From Pseudomonas fluorescens (lineage in GTDB: Bacteria; Pseudomonadota; Gammaproteobacteria; Pseudomonadales; Pseudomonadaceae), in contig NZ_CABVII010000010.1 in the NCBI RefSeq assembly GCF_902497995.1, forward strand, positions 140,833 to 204,832: a stretch of 64,000 nt of DNA. Reading direction: 5' to 3'. The position numbers and the translations under genes are program-made. How positions within the stretch are numbered: position 1 is the stretch's first letter; the number at the start of each line of letters is the position of its first letter. Shown in pieces: positions 18,603 to 26,850 of the stretch. Below the pieces are notes generated by a model that made no database searches, was not told the origin of the DNA, and saw only the letters and a list, made by a program, of their open reading frames with translations.

Positions 18603-19544
18603 TCAGGCCGGCAGGGCCGTCATACCCGCCGATATGACAGCGGTATTGAGGCGCAACTCGATCATGTCGCCAAAAACCACCGTTGCCTTGTCACACAGCG
18701 GCATCAGCAGCGCGGAGAACTCCCCAGCCTTGGGGGCAACGGTCTGGAAACCGGGGACGGAGTTCACTTCCAGAATCTTCAGTCCCTCGGCGGTTTCAAT
18801 CAGATCGACGCCCGCCATTGCGGCATTGAAGGCGCGGGCAGCGCGTTCGGCCAGTTGATAGGCCTCATCAGGCAACGGCTCGGACATGACGATCTTGGCG
18901 CCCACTGCGATATTGCTCAGGAATGCACCCGGCTGGGCATACCGGTAGAAGCCAAAGACCGGTTTGAAGTCCGCACACTGCACTCGGATATCCCGTCCGG
19001 GCTTGTCGACAAACTGCTGAAAATACAAGGGAGCCTGTGAGTCAGTTGCACTGGCCAACACTTCAAGCACCTCGGCTTCGCTATAGAGCGGTCGCACCCC
19101 TTCACCTTTAGAGCCGTTATCGGGCTTGAACACCAGGGGCAAGCCCAGCGCTTCGACAATGCAGCGCACCGGGGTATCGCGCCCACAAATAAGCGCCGGG
19201 ACATGGGGTAAGTTGTGCCTGACCAGCAAGGCCGAGTTCATGGCCTTTGATTGCATCGCTTCCAGGGTCGGCCCATCGTTTATCACGGTGTACCCTAGTT
19301 GCTTGAACATTTTGAGCAGAAAATTGCCGTAGTGGCCCTCCATCCCCGACGTCCAGCCCACCACTAGCGCGGGCTTGAGCGGTGCGCCCTCGTACCAAAG
19401 CTGCAGTTCCTGGCCTTCGGCCTTCACTTGTATCTGAGCGGGGCGTAACACCAGAACCTCTAGCTCACGGCGCAGGAGATCTTCATGCAGGCAACGCACA
19501 TCGCGCGTCCACTCACGGCAAAGGATCAACACGGGATTATTCAT
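18603..19544 (-). CDS. RimK/LysX-like ATP-grasp ligase
   Basis: The 313-residue protein has the ATP-grasp layout: a preATP domain to about residue 100, the nucleotide-binding segment VFKPDNGSKGEGVRPLYSEA (about 136-156), and the metal/ATP end GVDLIETAEGLKILEVNSVP-F (about 248-268). SNIAVGA fits the LysX/RimK N-x-x-x-G loop. Such ligases join a carboxylate to an amine through an acyl phosphate, as in lysine biosynthesis LysX or RimK glutamylation. Its start lies inside the end of the mini-PhzF gene (8-bp overlap), so the two are coupled. It is the second, unrelated ATP-grasp enzyme of the operon, which suggests that at least two amide bonds are made. Confidence 0.87.
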   Translation of the reverse strand: MNNPVLILCREWTRDVRCLHEDLLRRELEVLVLRPAQIQVKAEGQELQLWYEGAPLKPALVVGWTSGMEGHYGNFLLKMFKQLGYTVINDGPTLEAMQSKAMNSALLVRHNLPHVPALICGRDTPVRCIVEALGLPLVFKPDNGSKGEGVRPLYSEAEVLEVLASATDSQAPLYFQQFVDKPGRDIRVQCADFKPVFGFYRYAQPGAFLSNIAVGAKIVMSEPLPDEAYQLAERAARAFNAAMAGVDLIETAEGLKILEVNSVPGFQTVAPKAGEFSALLMPLCDKATVVFGDMIELRLNTAVISAGMTALPA

Positions 19545-19782
19545 CGATTGAGGTCCTTTTAATCATTGCTAGGGTCATCCAGTCAAGAGCGGCCAGGGTG
19601 CCGTGCTCACAGAAGTTGATTTCCTGGCCGGCGGTAAACAGGGCCGGAGATTTTACGCAGTAAAGGCGCATCTGGCCGGGATCCTCCTCTCCAACGGCCA
19701 CCACATGGGAGCGGTTGCCGACTTGGCGGGTATTGACGAAAGCCTGGACGGACTCATGGGCTAGAATGCAGTACATGATCAT
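19537..19782 (-). CDS. Miniature PhzF/DAP-epimerase-fold-like protein (81 aa)
   Basis: This 81-residue frame overlaps its upstream neighbour by 4 bp (ATGA) and its downstream neighbour by 8 bp, so it is translated within the operon. FVNTRQVGNRSHVVAV (15-30) resembles the PhzF start F-T-x-x-x-x-GNPAAVV. FTAGQEINFCEHGTLAAL (49-66) resembles the FTP...E-I-x-x-CGHATLAA block of the PhzF family, with Cys58, Glu59 in place of Gly, and His60. The roughly 30 residues that normally lie between, including the catalytic SET glutamate, are absent, as is the remaining three quarters of a PhzF protein. It is either a reduced functional protein or a conserved relic. Tautomerases of this fold accompany GalB-type hydratases in gallate breakdown, and a GalB-like gene is next door. 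Confidence 0.6.
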   Translation of the reverse strand: MIMYCILAHESVQAFVNTRQVGNRSHVVAVGEEDPGQMRLYCVKSPALFTAGQEINFCEHGTLAALDWMTLAMIKRTSIDE

Positions 19783-20507
19783 TCGCTAAACAGTTCTGTT
19801 ACGCTGGGGAACGCCCGCGAATAGGCTTCCGCGTACTGAATCGGCCGCGTCGATCGCCGGCCCGCCTGGGCGCCGCGCTGCAAGGCAACACGCTCGTAGT
19901 AATCCCAGACCCCTTTTTGCGAGGCAATGGCTTCAAATGTACGTCGTTTAATCGACCACACAGGGGTGATATCGAGAAACAGGTCCGCCTTGAAGTCGCT
20001 CTGTTCCGGTTGATGAGGCTCGAAATAGTAGACGTTGGGTGGGGTGATGGTGTCAGCGCCGTAACCGGGCGCCGTCGCCAGGACCCGAGCCTGCATGACG
20101 CAGGCGCTGACGTTGACGTGATCGGCATTGCCCGGGTCGACCGGTGGATGGGTCAATACGATAGCTGGGCGAAAGCTGCGCATCCGTTGTGCCAGGGCCA
20201 GGGTGTCCTTTGTCTCGAGGACCAGCGGGTAATCGGCCAGGCCGAGCATGTGCAGTTGCACGCCAAGGACATCGGCGGCGCGGTGAGCTTCCTCCAAGCG
20301 GATGGCGGCCACGCTCTCGAGCGTGGCACCGGGCTGTTTCCACAACGCACCGGCTTCACCTTTGGAACCGAGCGAACAACACACGACCTCGACATTCCAC
20401 CCTGCGGCCAAGTGCGCGGCGATTGCCCCGGCCGAGCGCCAGACGAAATCCCCGGGATGAGCCACGACCACCAGGAGGTTTTTGTTTTCTACATTCATCA
20501 CTCTCAC
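19779..20507 (-). CDS. GalB-like hydratase of the PIG-L superfamily
   Basis: The 242-residue protein is PIG-L-like but not a typical deacetylase. The usual AHPDDE motif reads AHPGDFV (16-22), so the catalytic Asp of deacetylases is Gly while metal ligands His17, Asp20 and His130 remain. Other stretches, VWRSAGAIA (22-30), SLGSKGEAGALWKQPG (45-60), YFEPHQPE (161-168) and the late WDYYERVALQRG, match what I know of 4-oxalomesaconate hydratase GalB of Pseudomonas gallate catabolism. GalB hydrates a conjugated oxo-enoate to a 4-hydroxy-2-oxo acid. Here it sits in a biosynthetic operon beside a 4-hydroxy-2-oxo-acid aldolase homologue, so it may add or remove water from an aldol product. This role is inference. 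Confidence 0.8.
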   Translation of the reverse strand: MRVMNVENKNLLVVVAHPGDFVWRSAGAIAAHLAAGWNVEVVCCSLGSKGEAGALWKQPGATLESVAAIRLEEAHRAADVLGVQLHMLGLADYPLVLETKDTLALAQRMRSFRPAIVLTHPPVDPGNADHVNVSACVMQARVLATAPGYGADTITPPNVYYFEPHQPEQSDFKADLFLDITPVWSIKRRTFEAIASQKGVWDYYERVALQRGAQAGRRSTRPIQYAEAYSRAFPSVTELFSE

Positions 20508-20526
20508 CTGCTCACGATAATTTCGG

Positions 20527-21834
20527 TTACTGGGGTTTTAGTGCCGTCGCGGTAAAAACCTCCCGCGACATCCGGCTTTCTCGTACACGCAGCCTGCGCT
20601 CGACCGTGATCAGCAGCACGATGACGCCCAGACCCATGGCCGCCACTAGCACTGCCATCACCCAGGAAGGAACAAAGGGGGCGAGGGCTACGCTGGCGGC
20701 ACCGAGAATCAGTGCCAGGCGAAAATCGAAGGCGCGCACAGCGGCATAACGGCTGCGGGCCTGCGGCGGAGCAATACGAGCAATCAAGGCCATCTTGGCC
20801 GGCGCATAAAGGAGTTCGCCCAGGGTGTAGAGCGCCATGGCGGCGATCAATGTCCAGGCATCGTTGCTGACCATGAGCACCACAAACCCTGCCGTGGCGA
20901 TGACGGGACCGATCACATAGAGCAGCAATGGTGGAATGTCCTTGGTCAGCTTCTGTGCCAGATGGGTAAGGCACACGGCAATGACGTTGGTTTCCAACCG
21001 CAGGATGCCGAACATCACCACGCCGGTGATCACGGGCTGCCAATCATCCAGGCTCCACAGCGTTTGCGTACCGAACTCACGACTCAAGCGGACTGCCACG
21101 TAGTAGGCCAACTGCACCGCGATGCCGAAGTTCAGGGTCGTGGCAATGACGTAGGTCAGCATCAGCCGGTCTTGCAGGACCGCCCGATATTCACTGAGCA
21201 TTTCGACAAAACGAACGGGGCGTCGGGTGTCCAGCCGTGCGGTCTCTTCCAGGTGAAAGGCGACGACCCAGGCGCCGGCGGTCGCGAGCAACGCGGTCAT
21301 TGCTACGACAGCGGCAAAGTCGAGCTCGTACAGCAACACCCCGGCCACCGTGCCTACGCCACGCGCCATATTGGTAATCCAGTAGAGGTAGGCATACACC
21401 CGGCGTAAATCCCCCGGGGGTACCGCATCGAGCACCAGGGCCTCGCTGACTGGCACGCTGATACCGTTGCATACCAGCACCCATGCGTACAGGAACAGCA
21501 GTGCGTAACCCAGCACCGGAGTCTGTCCGCGATCCAGCAGCAATAGCCCGACCAGCATGAGCAAGGCGCCGGCCTTTATCAGTTCCATGGGCAATAACAC
21601 CCTCCGACGCCCGCGAACGTCGGCAAAGTGGGCTCCCACCAAGCTGGCTGCACCGGCCAGCACCATCACGCCGACCAGCGCCGCCCCCACCGTGAACTCA
21701 CCCAGGCGCTGGGACAGGTAGATGATAAAAAACGGCGCGACGGCTCCCTCGATGAACTTCTCTACAAAATGCAGGAACAACCTGATCTTGACGCTTTTAC
21801 CCAGCGGACTGGTCATCGCTTTCCCTTGGTTCAT
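20527..21834 (-). CDS. Major facilitator superfamily exporter
   Basis: The 435-residue protein has about twelve hydrophobic segments and the MFS loop motif between TM2 and TM3 (GAHFADVRGRRRVLLPMELI, about 68-87). It starts 4 bp within the preceding ligase gene (ATGA-type overlap) and 19 bp separate it from the GalB-like gene. Placed mid-operon with ligases and oxidases, it probably exports the product and protects the producer. I cannot assign a substrate from the sequence. Confidence 0.85.
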   Translation of the reverse strand: MNQGKAMTSPLGKSVKIRLFLHFVEKFIEGAVAPFFIIYLSQRLGEFTVGAALVGVMVLAGAASLVGAHFADVRGRRRVLLPMELIKAGALLMLVGLLLLDRGQTPVLGYALLFLYAWVLVCNGISVPVSEALVLDAVPPGDLRRVYAYLYWITNMARGVGTVAGVLLYELDFAAVVAMTALLATAGAWVVAFHLEETARLDTRRPVRFVEMLSEYRAVLQDRLMLTYVIATTLNFGIAVQLAYYVAVRLSREFGTQTLWSLDDWQPVITGVVMFGILRLETNVIAVCLTHLAQKLTKDIPPLLLYVIGPVIATAGFVVLMVSNDAWTLIAAMALYTLGELLYAPAKMALIARIAPPQARSRYAAVRAFDFRLALILGAASVALAPFVPSWVMAVLVAAMGLGVIVLLITVERRLRVRESRMSREVFTATALKPQ

Positions 21835-23183
21835 AGGGCTGACGTCAACACCGAGATTTTTTGTCCGCCTTTGAACAGGTTTACGCGGTGCTTGGTGCTG
21901 GCCTTGGCGCCGTAGCCCACTACTTGGCCGTCGAAGACAAACGTATCCAGGCTCAAGTTACATTGGCGCACGAGACTCCAGTGCTGATCGTTGAACACCG
22001 GTAATTGCAGCGGAGCAATGTACTCTTGAAGAATGAACCCCTTGCCCAGGGCTCCCTCGACCTTTTGCGCCCACTGCGTAGCCGTGCAATCGAGGCCTAC
22101 GGTGACGCCCTCGCCACGGACGTCATAAGGCTCCTTGATGACAAAATTGTGCCGCTGTTCAAGCGCCAAAGTGCCGATATCCAGGTCGCGCCCTTGCCAC
22201 TGCACGGTCTTACCGGGCTCGAACTTGCTCGCCCAAGGCAGCATCTGGCGAATGAGCTGGTGTTCCTCGTCACTGAACAGGTGGGCAAACTGACGCTCCT
22301 GAAGCAATGACAAACAGCGCTTGTTCTCCGTGACCAGGCGAGCACCGAAATGATTAAGGTGACAGACATCGGCCTGGGCAAAAATCTGCTGCCACTTTTG
22401 CGCCTGCTCGGGAAAGTGCTTGAGGTAATTTTGCCAATAGACCGTGTTGATCTTGTTCCATATCACGTCGATTCGCCTCCCCGCCGCTCTGACGTGGGTC
22501 CCATCAAAGTCGATCTGCCGAGGGTCGAAGACCCGGGTAGGCAAGCCGGCTTCGCTGAAGGCCAGAGCCATTTCACGGCTTTCGACATTGGACTTGTCCT
22601 GCTCTTGCAAGATAACCATTTCGGCCTCGGCACCGCGTGAGGCAAATGACGCGAACAACGCCTGGGTCTGGCTGGGCTGATCAAATTGTCGGGACGCGAT
22701 TCTTTCCTCCAGCGCACCGCTGCCCAAGGCTTTCCATGCACTGCGTACCAGGGCATTCAAGCGAGGCGTAAAGAGGATTCCAGCGGGTGAGTCGGTGTTG
22801 TGCTCCAGCAGTTTCAACGCGCCGCTGCACCGATCGACATAGCCGTCGAACCGACAGATTGTGATGTAGCGCTCCTGCTTCAAGGGCGTGCGGATAAACG
22901 CCCGGTCCATCTCTGAATGCTCGAGATATGCAGACATTGCCGGATGTTGCACACACAAGCCAATGGTCTTCTCCAGCACCTGAAGGTACTTCATGACGTT
23001 TTTTTGATGCTGCTGATCCCATTCGCGTTTTACCACCAGTGGCGTCAATGCCAAGGGATAGTCGATATTGCGAAACACCGGCGACCGTGCCTCCATCTGT
23101 GCAGCCTGGGCACACTTGTCTTGCTGCTGCCAGTCGAGCTCTTCGCCCAGTTGGGAATAATAGAGTGGCAAGTCAAATATCAT
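21831..23183 (-). CDS. Glutathionylspermidine-synthase-like (circularly permuted) ATP-grasp ligase
   Basis: The 450-residue protein shows the pattern of the glutathionylspermidine synthase/circularly permuted ATP-grasp group. RFDGYVDRCSGALKLLEHNT followed by DSPAGIL (about residues 110-136) resembles the E-x-N-x-D-x-P substrate and metal motif. DVIWNKINTVYW is near 240-251, and NFVIKEPYDVRGEGVTVGLD (about 344-363) is the ATP-binding Lys/Gly-rich segment. QEYIAPLQLPV (about 389-399) fits the ATP-grasp hinge. These enzymes form amide bonds from free acids and amines using ATP. It overlaps the aminotransferase stop by 11 bp. It could couple the unusual amino acid made upstream with a second amine. 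The specificity is unknown. Confidence 0.78.
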   Translation of the reverse strand: MIFDLPLYYSQLGEELDWQQQDKCAQAAQMEARSPVFRNIDYPLALTPLVVKREWDQQHQKNVMKYLQVLEKTIGLCVQHPAMSAYLEHSEMDRAFIRTPLKQERYITICRFDGYVDRCSGALKLLEHNTDSPAGILFTPRLNALVRSAWKALGSGALEERIASRQFDQPSQTQALFASFASRGAEAEMVILQEQDKSNVESREMALAFSEAGLPTRVFDPRQIDFDGTHVRAAGRRIDVIWNKINTVYWQNYLKHFPEQAQKWQQIFAQADVCHLNHFGARLVTENKRCLSLLQERQFAHLFSDEEHQLIRQMLPWASKFEPGKTVQWQGRDLDIGTLALEQRHNFVIKEPYDVRGEGVTVGLDCTATQWAQKVEGALGKGFILQEYIAPLQLPVFNDQHWSLVRQCNLSLDTFVFDGQVVGYGAKASTKHRVNLFKGGQKISVLTSAL

Positions 23184-24087
23184 AAGGAGCCCCTTGGTAG
23201 GTGGTTTCGCCGCGCACCAATGTGTAATAGGCCTCGGACAACTGCGCCGTCACCGGTCGGTGGGCAAAATCGCCAATACGGTGTTGCTCAAGTGACTCTA
23301 TGGCCGCGATCTCAAGGCCCGTACCACACAAGAACGCTTCGCTCGCATTGACTAGGTCTTCGGCTCGCAGGTGACGTTGCTGCACATCGAGCCCCAAGCC
23401 CTTGGCCAGTTGGGCGATGACATGGGCCGTGACACTGGGCAATACCCCATCGGACTGAAGGGGCGTGTACAGGCGACCGCCCTTGACTACAAACAGCGCC
23501 GCCGTCGGCGCTTCCGTCAGGTAACCCGACTGATTCAATAGCAGCGGCACGTCAAAACCCGAGGCCTTGGCCAGCGTGCTGGCGATAAACGTATTGGCGT
23601 ATGCCGCGACACATTTGGCGCTTGAGGGGAACGCGTCGTGGGATAACTTGCGAATGGACGACACGGTCGCACGCATACCCTTTGCGCTGTTGAACCACTT
23701 TTTGCGCCCCATGGCCCCGATATTCACGGTCATGCCGCATACCGGCACGACGTGCAGGTCACCGGCATTGACAGCGTGGACACTGGGCCGCACGTAAACG
23801 TCTTCGGTCAGGGCATTGCGCACCAACAACTGCTGAATGATGTCCGGGATCTGGCTCACCCCGGGATCGGGCAAACACATCAACTTCAGCGATCTCTGCA
23901 GGCGCAGCAAGTGTGCGTCCAGCATGAAGGGCAGGACACGTCCATCCTGCTGCTTGTAGCCACGCACGCCTTCAAACACGGACAAGCCATACCGCATCGC
24001 CAAGGCGCTGACATTGACCATGGCTTGATCGGCGCGGACATACTCGCCCAAGTGAAAGACTGTCGGTGTTACGGGAACCTGACTCAT
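23173..24087 (-). CDS. Fold-type IV (branched-chain/D-amino acid-type) aminotransferase
   Basis: The 304-residue PLP enzyme follows the IlvE pattern. AMRYGLSVFEGVRGYKQQDG (about 31-50) is the classic Y-G-x-S-V-F-E-G-x-R segment. SSAKCVAAYANTFIAS (about 155-170) contains the PLP lysine region. GYLTEAPTAALFVVKGGRLY (about 187-206) is the G-x-x-x-E phosphate-site segment followed by LYTPL. It converts a 2-oxo acid into an amino acid or the reverse. With an aldolase two genes upstream and ligases downstream, its likely job is to aminate a 2-oxo acid intermediate. It begins 31 bp after the oxidase gene. Confidence 0.87.
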   Translation of the reverse strand: MSQVPVTPTVFHLGEYVRADQAMVNVSALAMRYGLSVFEGVRGYKQQDGRVLPFMLDAHLLRLQRSLKLMCLPDPGVSQIPDIIQQLLVRNALTEDVYVRPSVHAVNAGDLHVVPVCGMTVNIGAMGRKKWFNSAKGMRATVSSIRKLSHDAFPSSAKCVAAYANTFIASTLAKASGFDVPLLLNQSGYLTEAPTAALFVVKGGRLYTPLQSDGVLPSVTAHVIAQLAKGLGLDVQQRHLRAEDLVNASEAFLCGTGLEIAAIESLEQHRIGDFAHRPVTAQLSEAYYTLVRGETTYQGAPYDI

Positions 24088-24118
24088 AGTGGGGTAACTT
24101 CCTTATCCTGGGACCGCT

Positions 24119-24868
24119 TTATTGGCAGAAACGAAAAGGCTTGTCTTCGGGGTTATAGAAGTTTCGGTAGATCGCATCGAAATGTGCATGGCGATGCTCA
24201 ATGGCACGGGTCAGAAAAAACTTGGCACGCTCTTGCATTTCGTGGGTATTGCAATAGCGAACCAACAGTTCCTCGGCGACTTTGGCGTGTTCATCTTCCA
24301 ATTCACTGACATGTTCATCACCAGCCAGGGCACTGGCATGATGAACAAAGTACTCATACCCGTATTCCGGGAGCTTATACTTCTCCTGCATCACTGAGAG
24401 CATGCTCTCTTTGCGGCTTGAAAGAATCGGTGGCTGCCCTTCCATTAACAACAGCACCGAAGCGACGCCGTAGGTGAAGTGCTCGCTACCATTACATACA
24501 GAAACATTATGCTCAATGACTTGTCGGGTCTCGGGCAACAACGGCGCGTCGGTAAACTCTTGCGGCCGCACGCCTACCGACTTGCCAAACGCCGCAAAAG
24601 AGTTTAGGTGGCGCTGTGAGTTTGTTAAGCCGCCAGTTTCTTCCTCATAGATATTTTCCACTAGGGAGGCGCGCAGCTCATAGTCCTCTACCCGGGAAGC
24701 AATCCCCATAATATTACGAGTCCAGAAGTTTTTGATGGGGTAACGATGAATAACAAAGTTGCGTAACAGATGCTGAGAAGCATCACCGGCCAGTATCACC
24801 TGATAAAGTGGGCTGGTCATTTTCTTGCGAGCACCGATCATAGCGTGCAGCTCTGCAATAAAGCTCAT
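24119..24868 (-). CDS. PqqC/heme-oxygenase-like metal-dependent oxidase
   Basis: The 249-residue all-helical protein resembles the PqqC/TenA/heme-oxygenase-like fold. The segment [20 protein letters not shown] (41-60) looks like the PqqC 'YY...IP.KDA' region. [20 protein letters not shown] (71-90) has the Glu...GG...His pattern of heme-oxygenase-like diiron oxidases, followed by Glu143 and [16 protein letters not shown] (174-189) rich in His, Asp and Glu. Such enzymes (UndA, BesC, CADD, SznF and others) use dioxygen for C-C cleavage, desaturation or N-oxygenation of amino acids. This is the probable oxidation step of the pathway. The ligand set suggests iron but I cannot prove it. It starts 65 bp after the aldolase. 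Confidence 0.8.
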   Translation of the reverse strand: MSFIAELHAMIGARKKMTSPLYQVILAGDASQHLLRNFVIHRYPIKNFWTRNIMGIASRVEDYELRASLVENIYEEETGGLTNSQRHLNSFAAFGKSVGVRPQEFTDAPLLPETRQVIEHNVSVCNGSEHFTYGVASVLLLMEGQPPILSSRKESMLSVMQEKYKLPEYGYEYFVHHASALAGDEHVSELEDEHAKVAEELLVRYCNTHEMQERAKFFLTRAIEHRHAHFDAIYRNFYNPEDKPFRFCQ

Positions 24869-24933
24869 CTTTTACTACCTTTCATTCAATTAGTTTATGC
24901 TAGGTTTTTACAATGCCGAATCTGTCTCGGCGT

Positions 24934-25911
24934 TTATTTGAACGGTGTGGAGGAGAACATCGTAGCCAACTGACGGCTGGGATAAGCTGCAATCATTTTT
25001 ACCCATTCATCAATGTCTTCATGGCACGCCGGGGCATTTCCCTTGAGAGTGGATATCGCGTCAATATTAAAGTCCTGCAAACCATAAATTATGCTTTGGA
25101 GCCGATCTCTCATGCGAGGAGGAAACAACCCGCCAGGGTGCTGCGCGATAATGTCGAGCAATGATGCAAGACTGACTTTTCGCCCGGTTAGACGTGCAAC
25201 AAGCGTCAACATGACTTCCGTGGCGGCGTTACCTCCTCCCTTGCCCAACCCGCCCAATGTCGAATCGATCCAACAGGCTCCACCGGAGATGGCCGCGATC
25301 GAATTCGCAACGGCCAGATTCAGATTGTCGTGGGCATGAAAGCCCAGGGGGAAGTCGCAGCGACAGTTGACGAAGCGAATAAGGGCTTCGACCTGAGCTG
25401 GAAACATCGAACCGTTGGAGTCGGCGAAATAGAGCACATCCGGTATCAGGAGACTGACCTGGCGCACGATATCAGTGAGCTGGTCAGCCGACAGTTCACT
25501 AGCGCGGATGATGTTCAGGCAGACCACATAGCCTTCCTCGCGGGCCGCACGAGCCAAGGCGATACTGGCGGTAAGGTTATCCTGACGTGCAGGAATTCTC
25601 ACATGACTGATGCCATACCCTCGCAACGCCGCCAGATGACCAGGTTGTACATGGTCGGGCCGCAGCATCAGCGCCAACCGACTGGCTCCCGTCCGAGGCA
25701 GCGACTCAAGCAATGAAGGTGGGCAATAGGCCGTTAACCCGAGGGCTTGAGTATCGCGCCGAAAATAACCGAGTTCCACAAGATCAACCCCTGCAGCCAA
25801 CAGGCGGGAGACCGTATGTGTAACCTGGGACTTACTGAAGTCATGATTATTAACGTAGCCACCGTCGCGTAAAGTGCAGTCGGTGACTTTAAGCATTGAG
25901 TGCGTTGTCAA
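24934..25911 (-). CDS. HMGL-like (DRE-TIM) aldolase, 4-hydroxy-2-oxo-acid aldolase type
   Basis: The 325-residue protein is a DRE-TIM metallolyase: DCTLRDGGYVNN (11-22) carries the catalytic Arg-Asp, and GFHAHDNLNLAVANS (about 190-204) carries the metal-binding HAHDN. DSNGSMFPAQ and TLGGLGKGGGNAATE are further barrel signatures, as in 4-hydroxy-2-oxovalerate aldolase DmpG. It lacks the long C-terminal regulatory part of isopropylmalate synthases. Family members cleave or form the bond between a 2-oxo acid (often pyruvate) and an aldehyde. In a biosynthetic operon it probably builds a 4-hydroxy-2-oxo acid. It is the first gene of the operon and faces the divergent Lrp-type gene. Confidence 0.85.
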   Translation of the reverse strand: MTTHSMLKVTDCTLRDGGYVNNHDFSKSQVTHTVSRLLAAGVDLVELGYFRRDTQALGLTAYCPPSLLESLPRTGASRLALMLRPDHVQPGHLAALRGYGISHVRIPARQDNLTASIALARAAREEGYVVCLNIIRASELSADQLTDIVRQVSLLIPDVLYFADSNGSMFPAQVEALIRFVNCRCDFPLGFHAHDNLNLAVANSIAAISGGACWIDSTLGGLGKGGGNAATEVMLTLVARLTGRKVSLASLLDIIAQHPGGLFPPRMRDRLQSIIYGLQDFNIDAISTLKGNAPACHEDIDEWVKMIAAYPSRQLATMFSSTPFK

Positions 25912-26162
25912 AATAGCATCCCTATTAGTTAGAAAAACTGCCGTGCTGATCAGGGGGTGTATTTCACATCTGCGACATCAACTGGTTAGTCCCAGGGAGA
26001 TTTCGGCTCGCCAATCACAGTCGCTTTCCAAGCTATCTGTCTTGACTTGAAACATTCTTCTGCGACGCCATCAATTATAGATGAGTAGGTGAAAATAATT
26101 ATTGCTTTCTGCGGGCTTCGTTGATAGGTTTTCGAAAGAATTTTCTTGTGGAAGCGTAGAAG
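25912..26162. promoter_or_regulatory. Divergent promoter region of the biosynthetic operon and its regulator
   Basis: The 251 bp between the aldolase start and the Lrp-like start are AT-rich near 26050-26110 and must hold both promoters. Lrp/AsnC proteins bind loosely conserved repeated sites in such regions. I could not pick a single clear palindrome. Confidence 0.5.
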
Positions 26163-26636
26163 TTGAAAAAATCTTCCGACATGCTCGATGCTGTCGATAT
26201 AGCCATACTAAAAGCCATGCAGGCGGATGCAAAAACCACTACCTCAGACTTGGCTAGGTTGCTCTCTATGAGTGAGACGCCTTGTTGGAGAAGGCTGAAA
26301 CGACTCGAAGAAAATGGTTTCATCTCTCGATACGAAGCGGTTCTTAATAAGGAAGCGCTGGGATATGGTATCAAGGCCTTCGTGCAGTTATCCGTGGACG
26401 CTCATACAGTGGAGGCCACTCGCGAACTCGAAGAAAAAATCAAGTCGCACTCTGGGGTTTTTTCATTTCACAATGTGACGGGGGATTGCGATTTTATCAT
26501 TCAGTTGATCTGCAAAAACATTGATGACTATAGTTTTTTTATCGACAAAACATTGCGCGACATACCGAGCATTCGAAAAATAAAAACATTCATTTCATTG
26601 CGTGAAATAACTCAAAATAATCATTTAAATATATGA
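26163..26636 (+). CDS. Lrp/AsnC-family transcriptional regulator
   Basis: The 157-residue protein has the Lrp helix-turn-helix at about residues 8-60 (MLDAVDIAILKAMQADAKTT, then SMSETPCWRRLKRLEENGFI) and the RAM amino-acid-sensing domain (about 75-150, with HNVTGDCDFIIQLICKNIDD). Lrp-type local regulators usually respond to an amino acid and control an adjacent, divergent operon. This one therefore is the probable switch of the biosynthetic genes. The frame begins with TTG at 26163, preceded by GGAAG. An ATG six codons later is also possible. Its codon use is distinctly AT-rich at the C-terminal end compared with its neighbours. Confidence 0.88.
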   Translation: MKKSSDMLDAVDIAILKAMQADAKTTTSDLARLLSMSETPCWRRLKRLEENGFISRYEAVLNKEALGYGIKAFVQLSVDAHTVEATRELEEKIKSHSGVFSFHNVTGDCDFIIQLICKNIDDYSFFIDKTLRDIPSIRKIKTFISLREITQNNHLNI

Positions 26637-26850
26637 TTGGGCGCTCGATTTCTCGAGCGGGGCAGGTCAGTCAAGGGCTTGAAGCGTTTTAGGAACCACC
26701 CACTTAGTAATATATACAGCTGTGCTATAACACACTCGTTTAAGGGGACGTCCGACTGTTCTGATGTATACCACGAGGCTCAACCATTTCTTCAGCGACT
26801 TTCTATCGTTAAGGAGGTGCGTCAAGGAGAATGGCGTCATGCGTCATGCG

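Noticed and set aside
19779..20507. Annotation as N-acetylglucosamine-type deacetylase
   Set aside because: The deacetylase motif AHPDDE is AHPGDFV, and other segments resemble the hydratase GalB.
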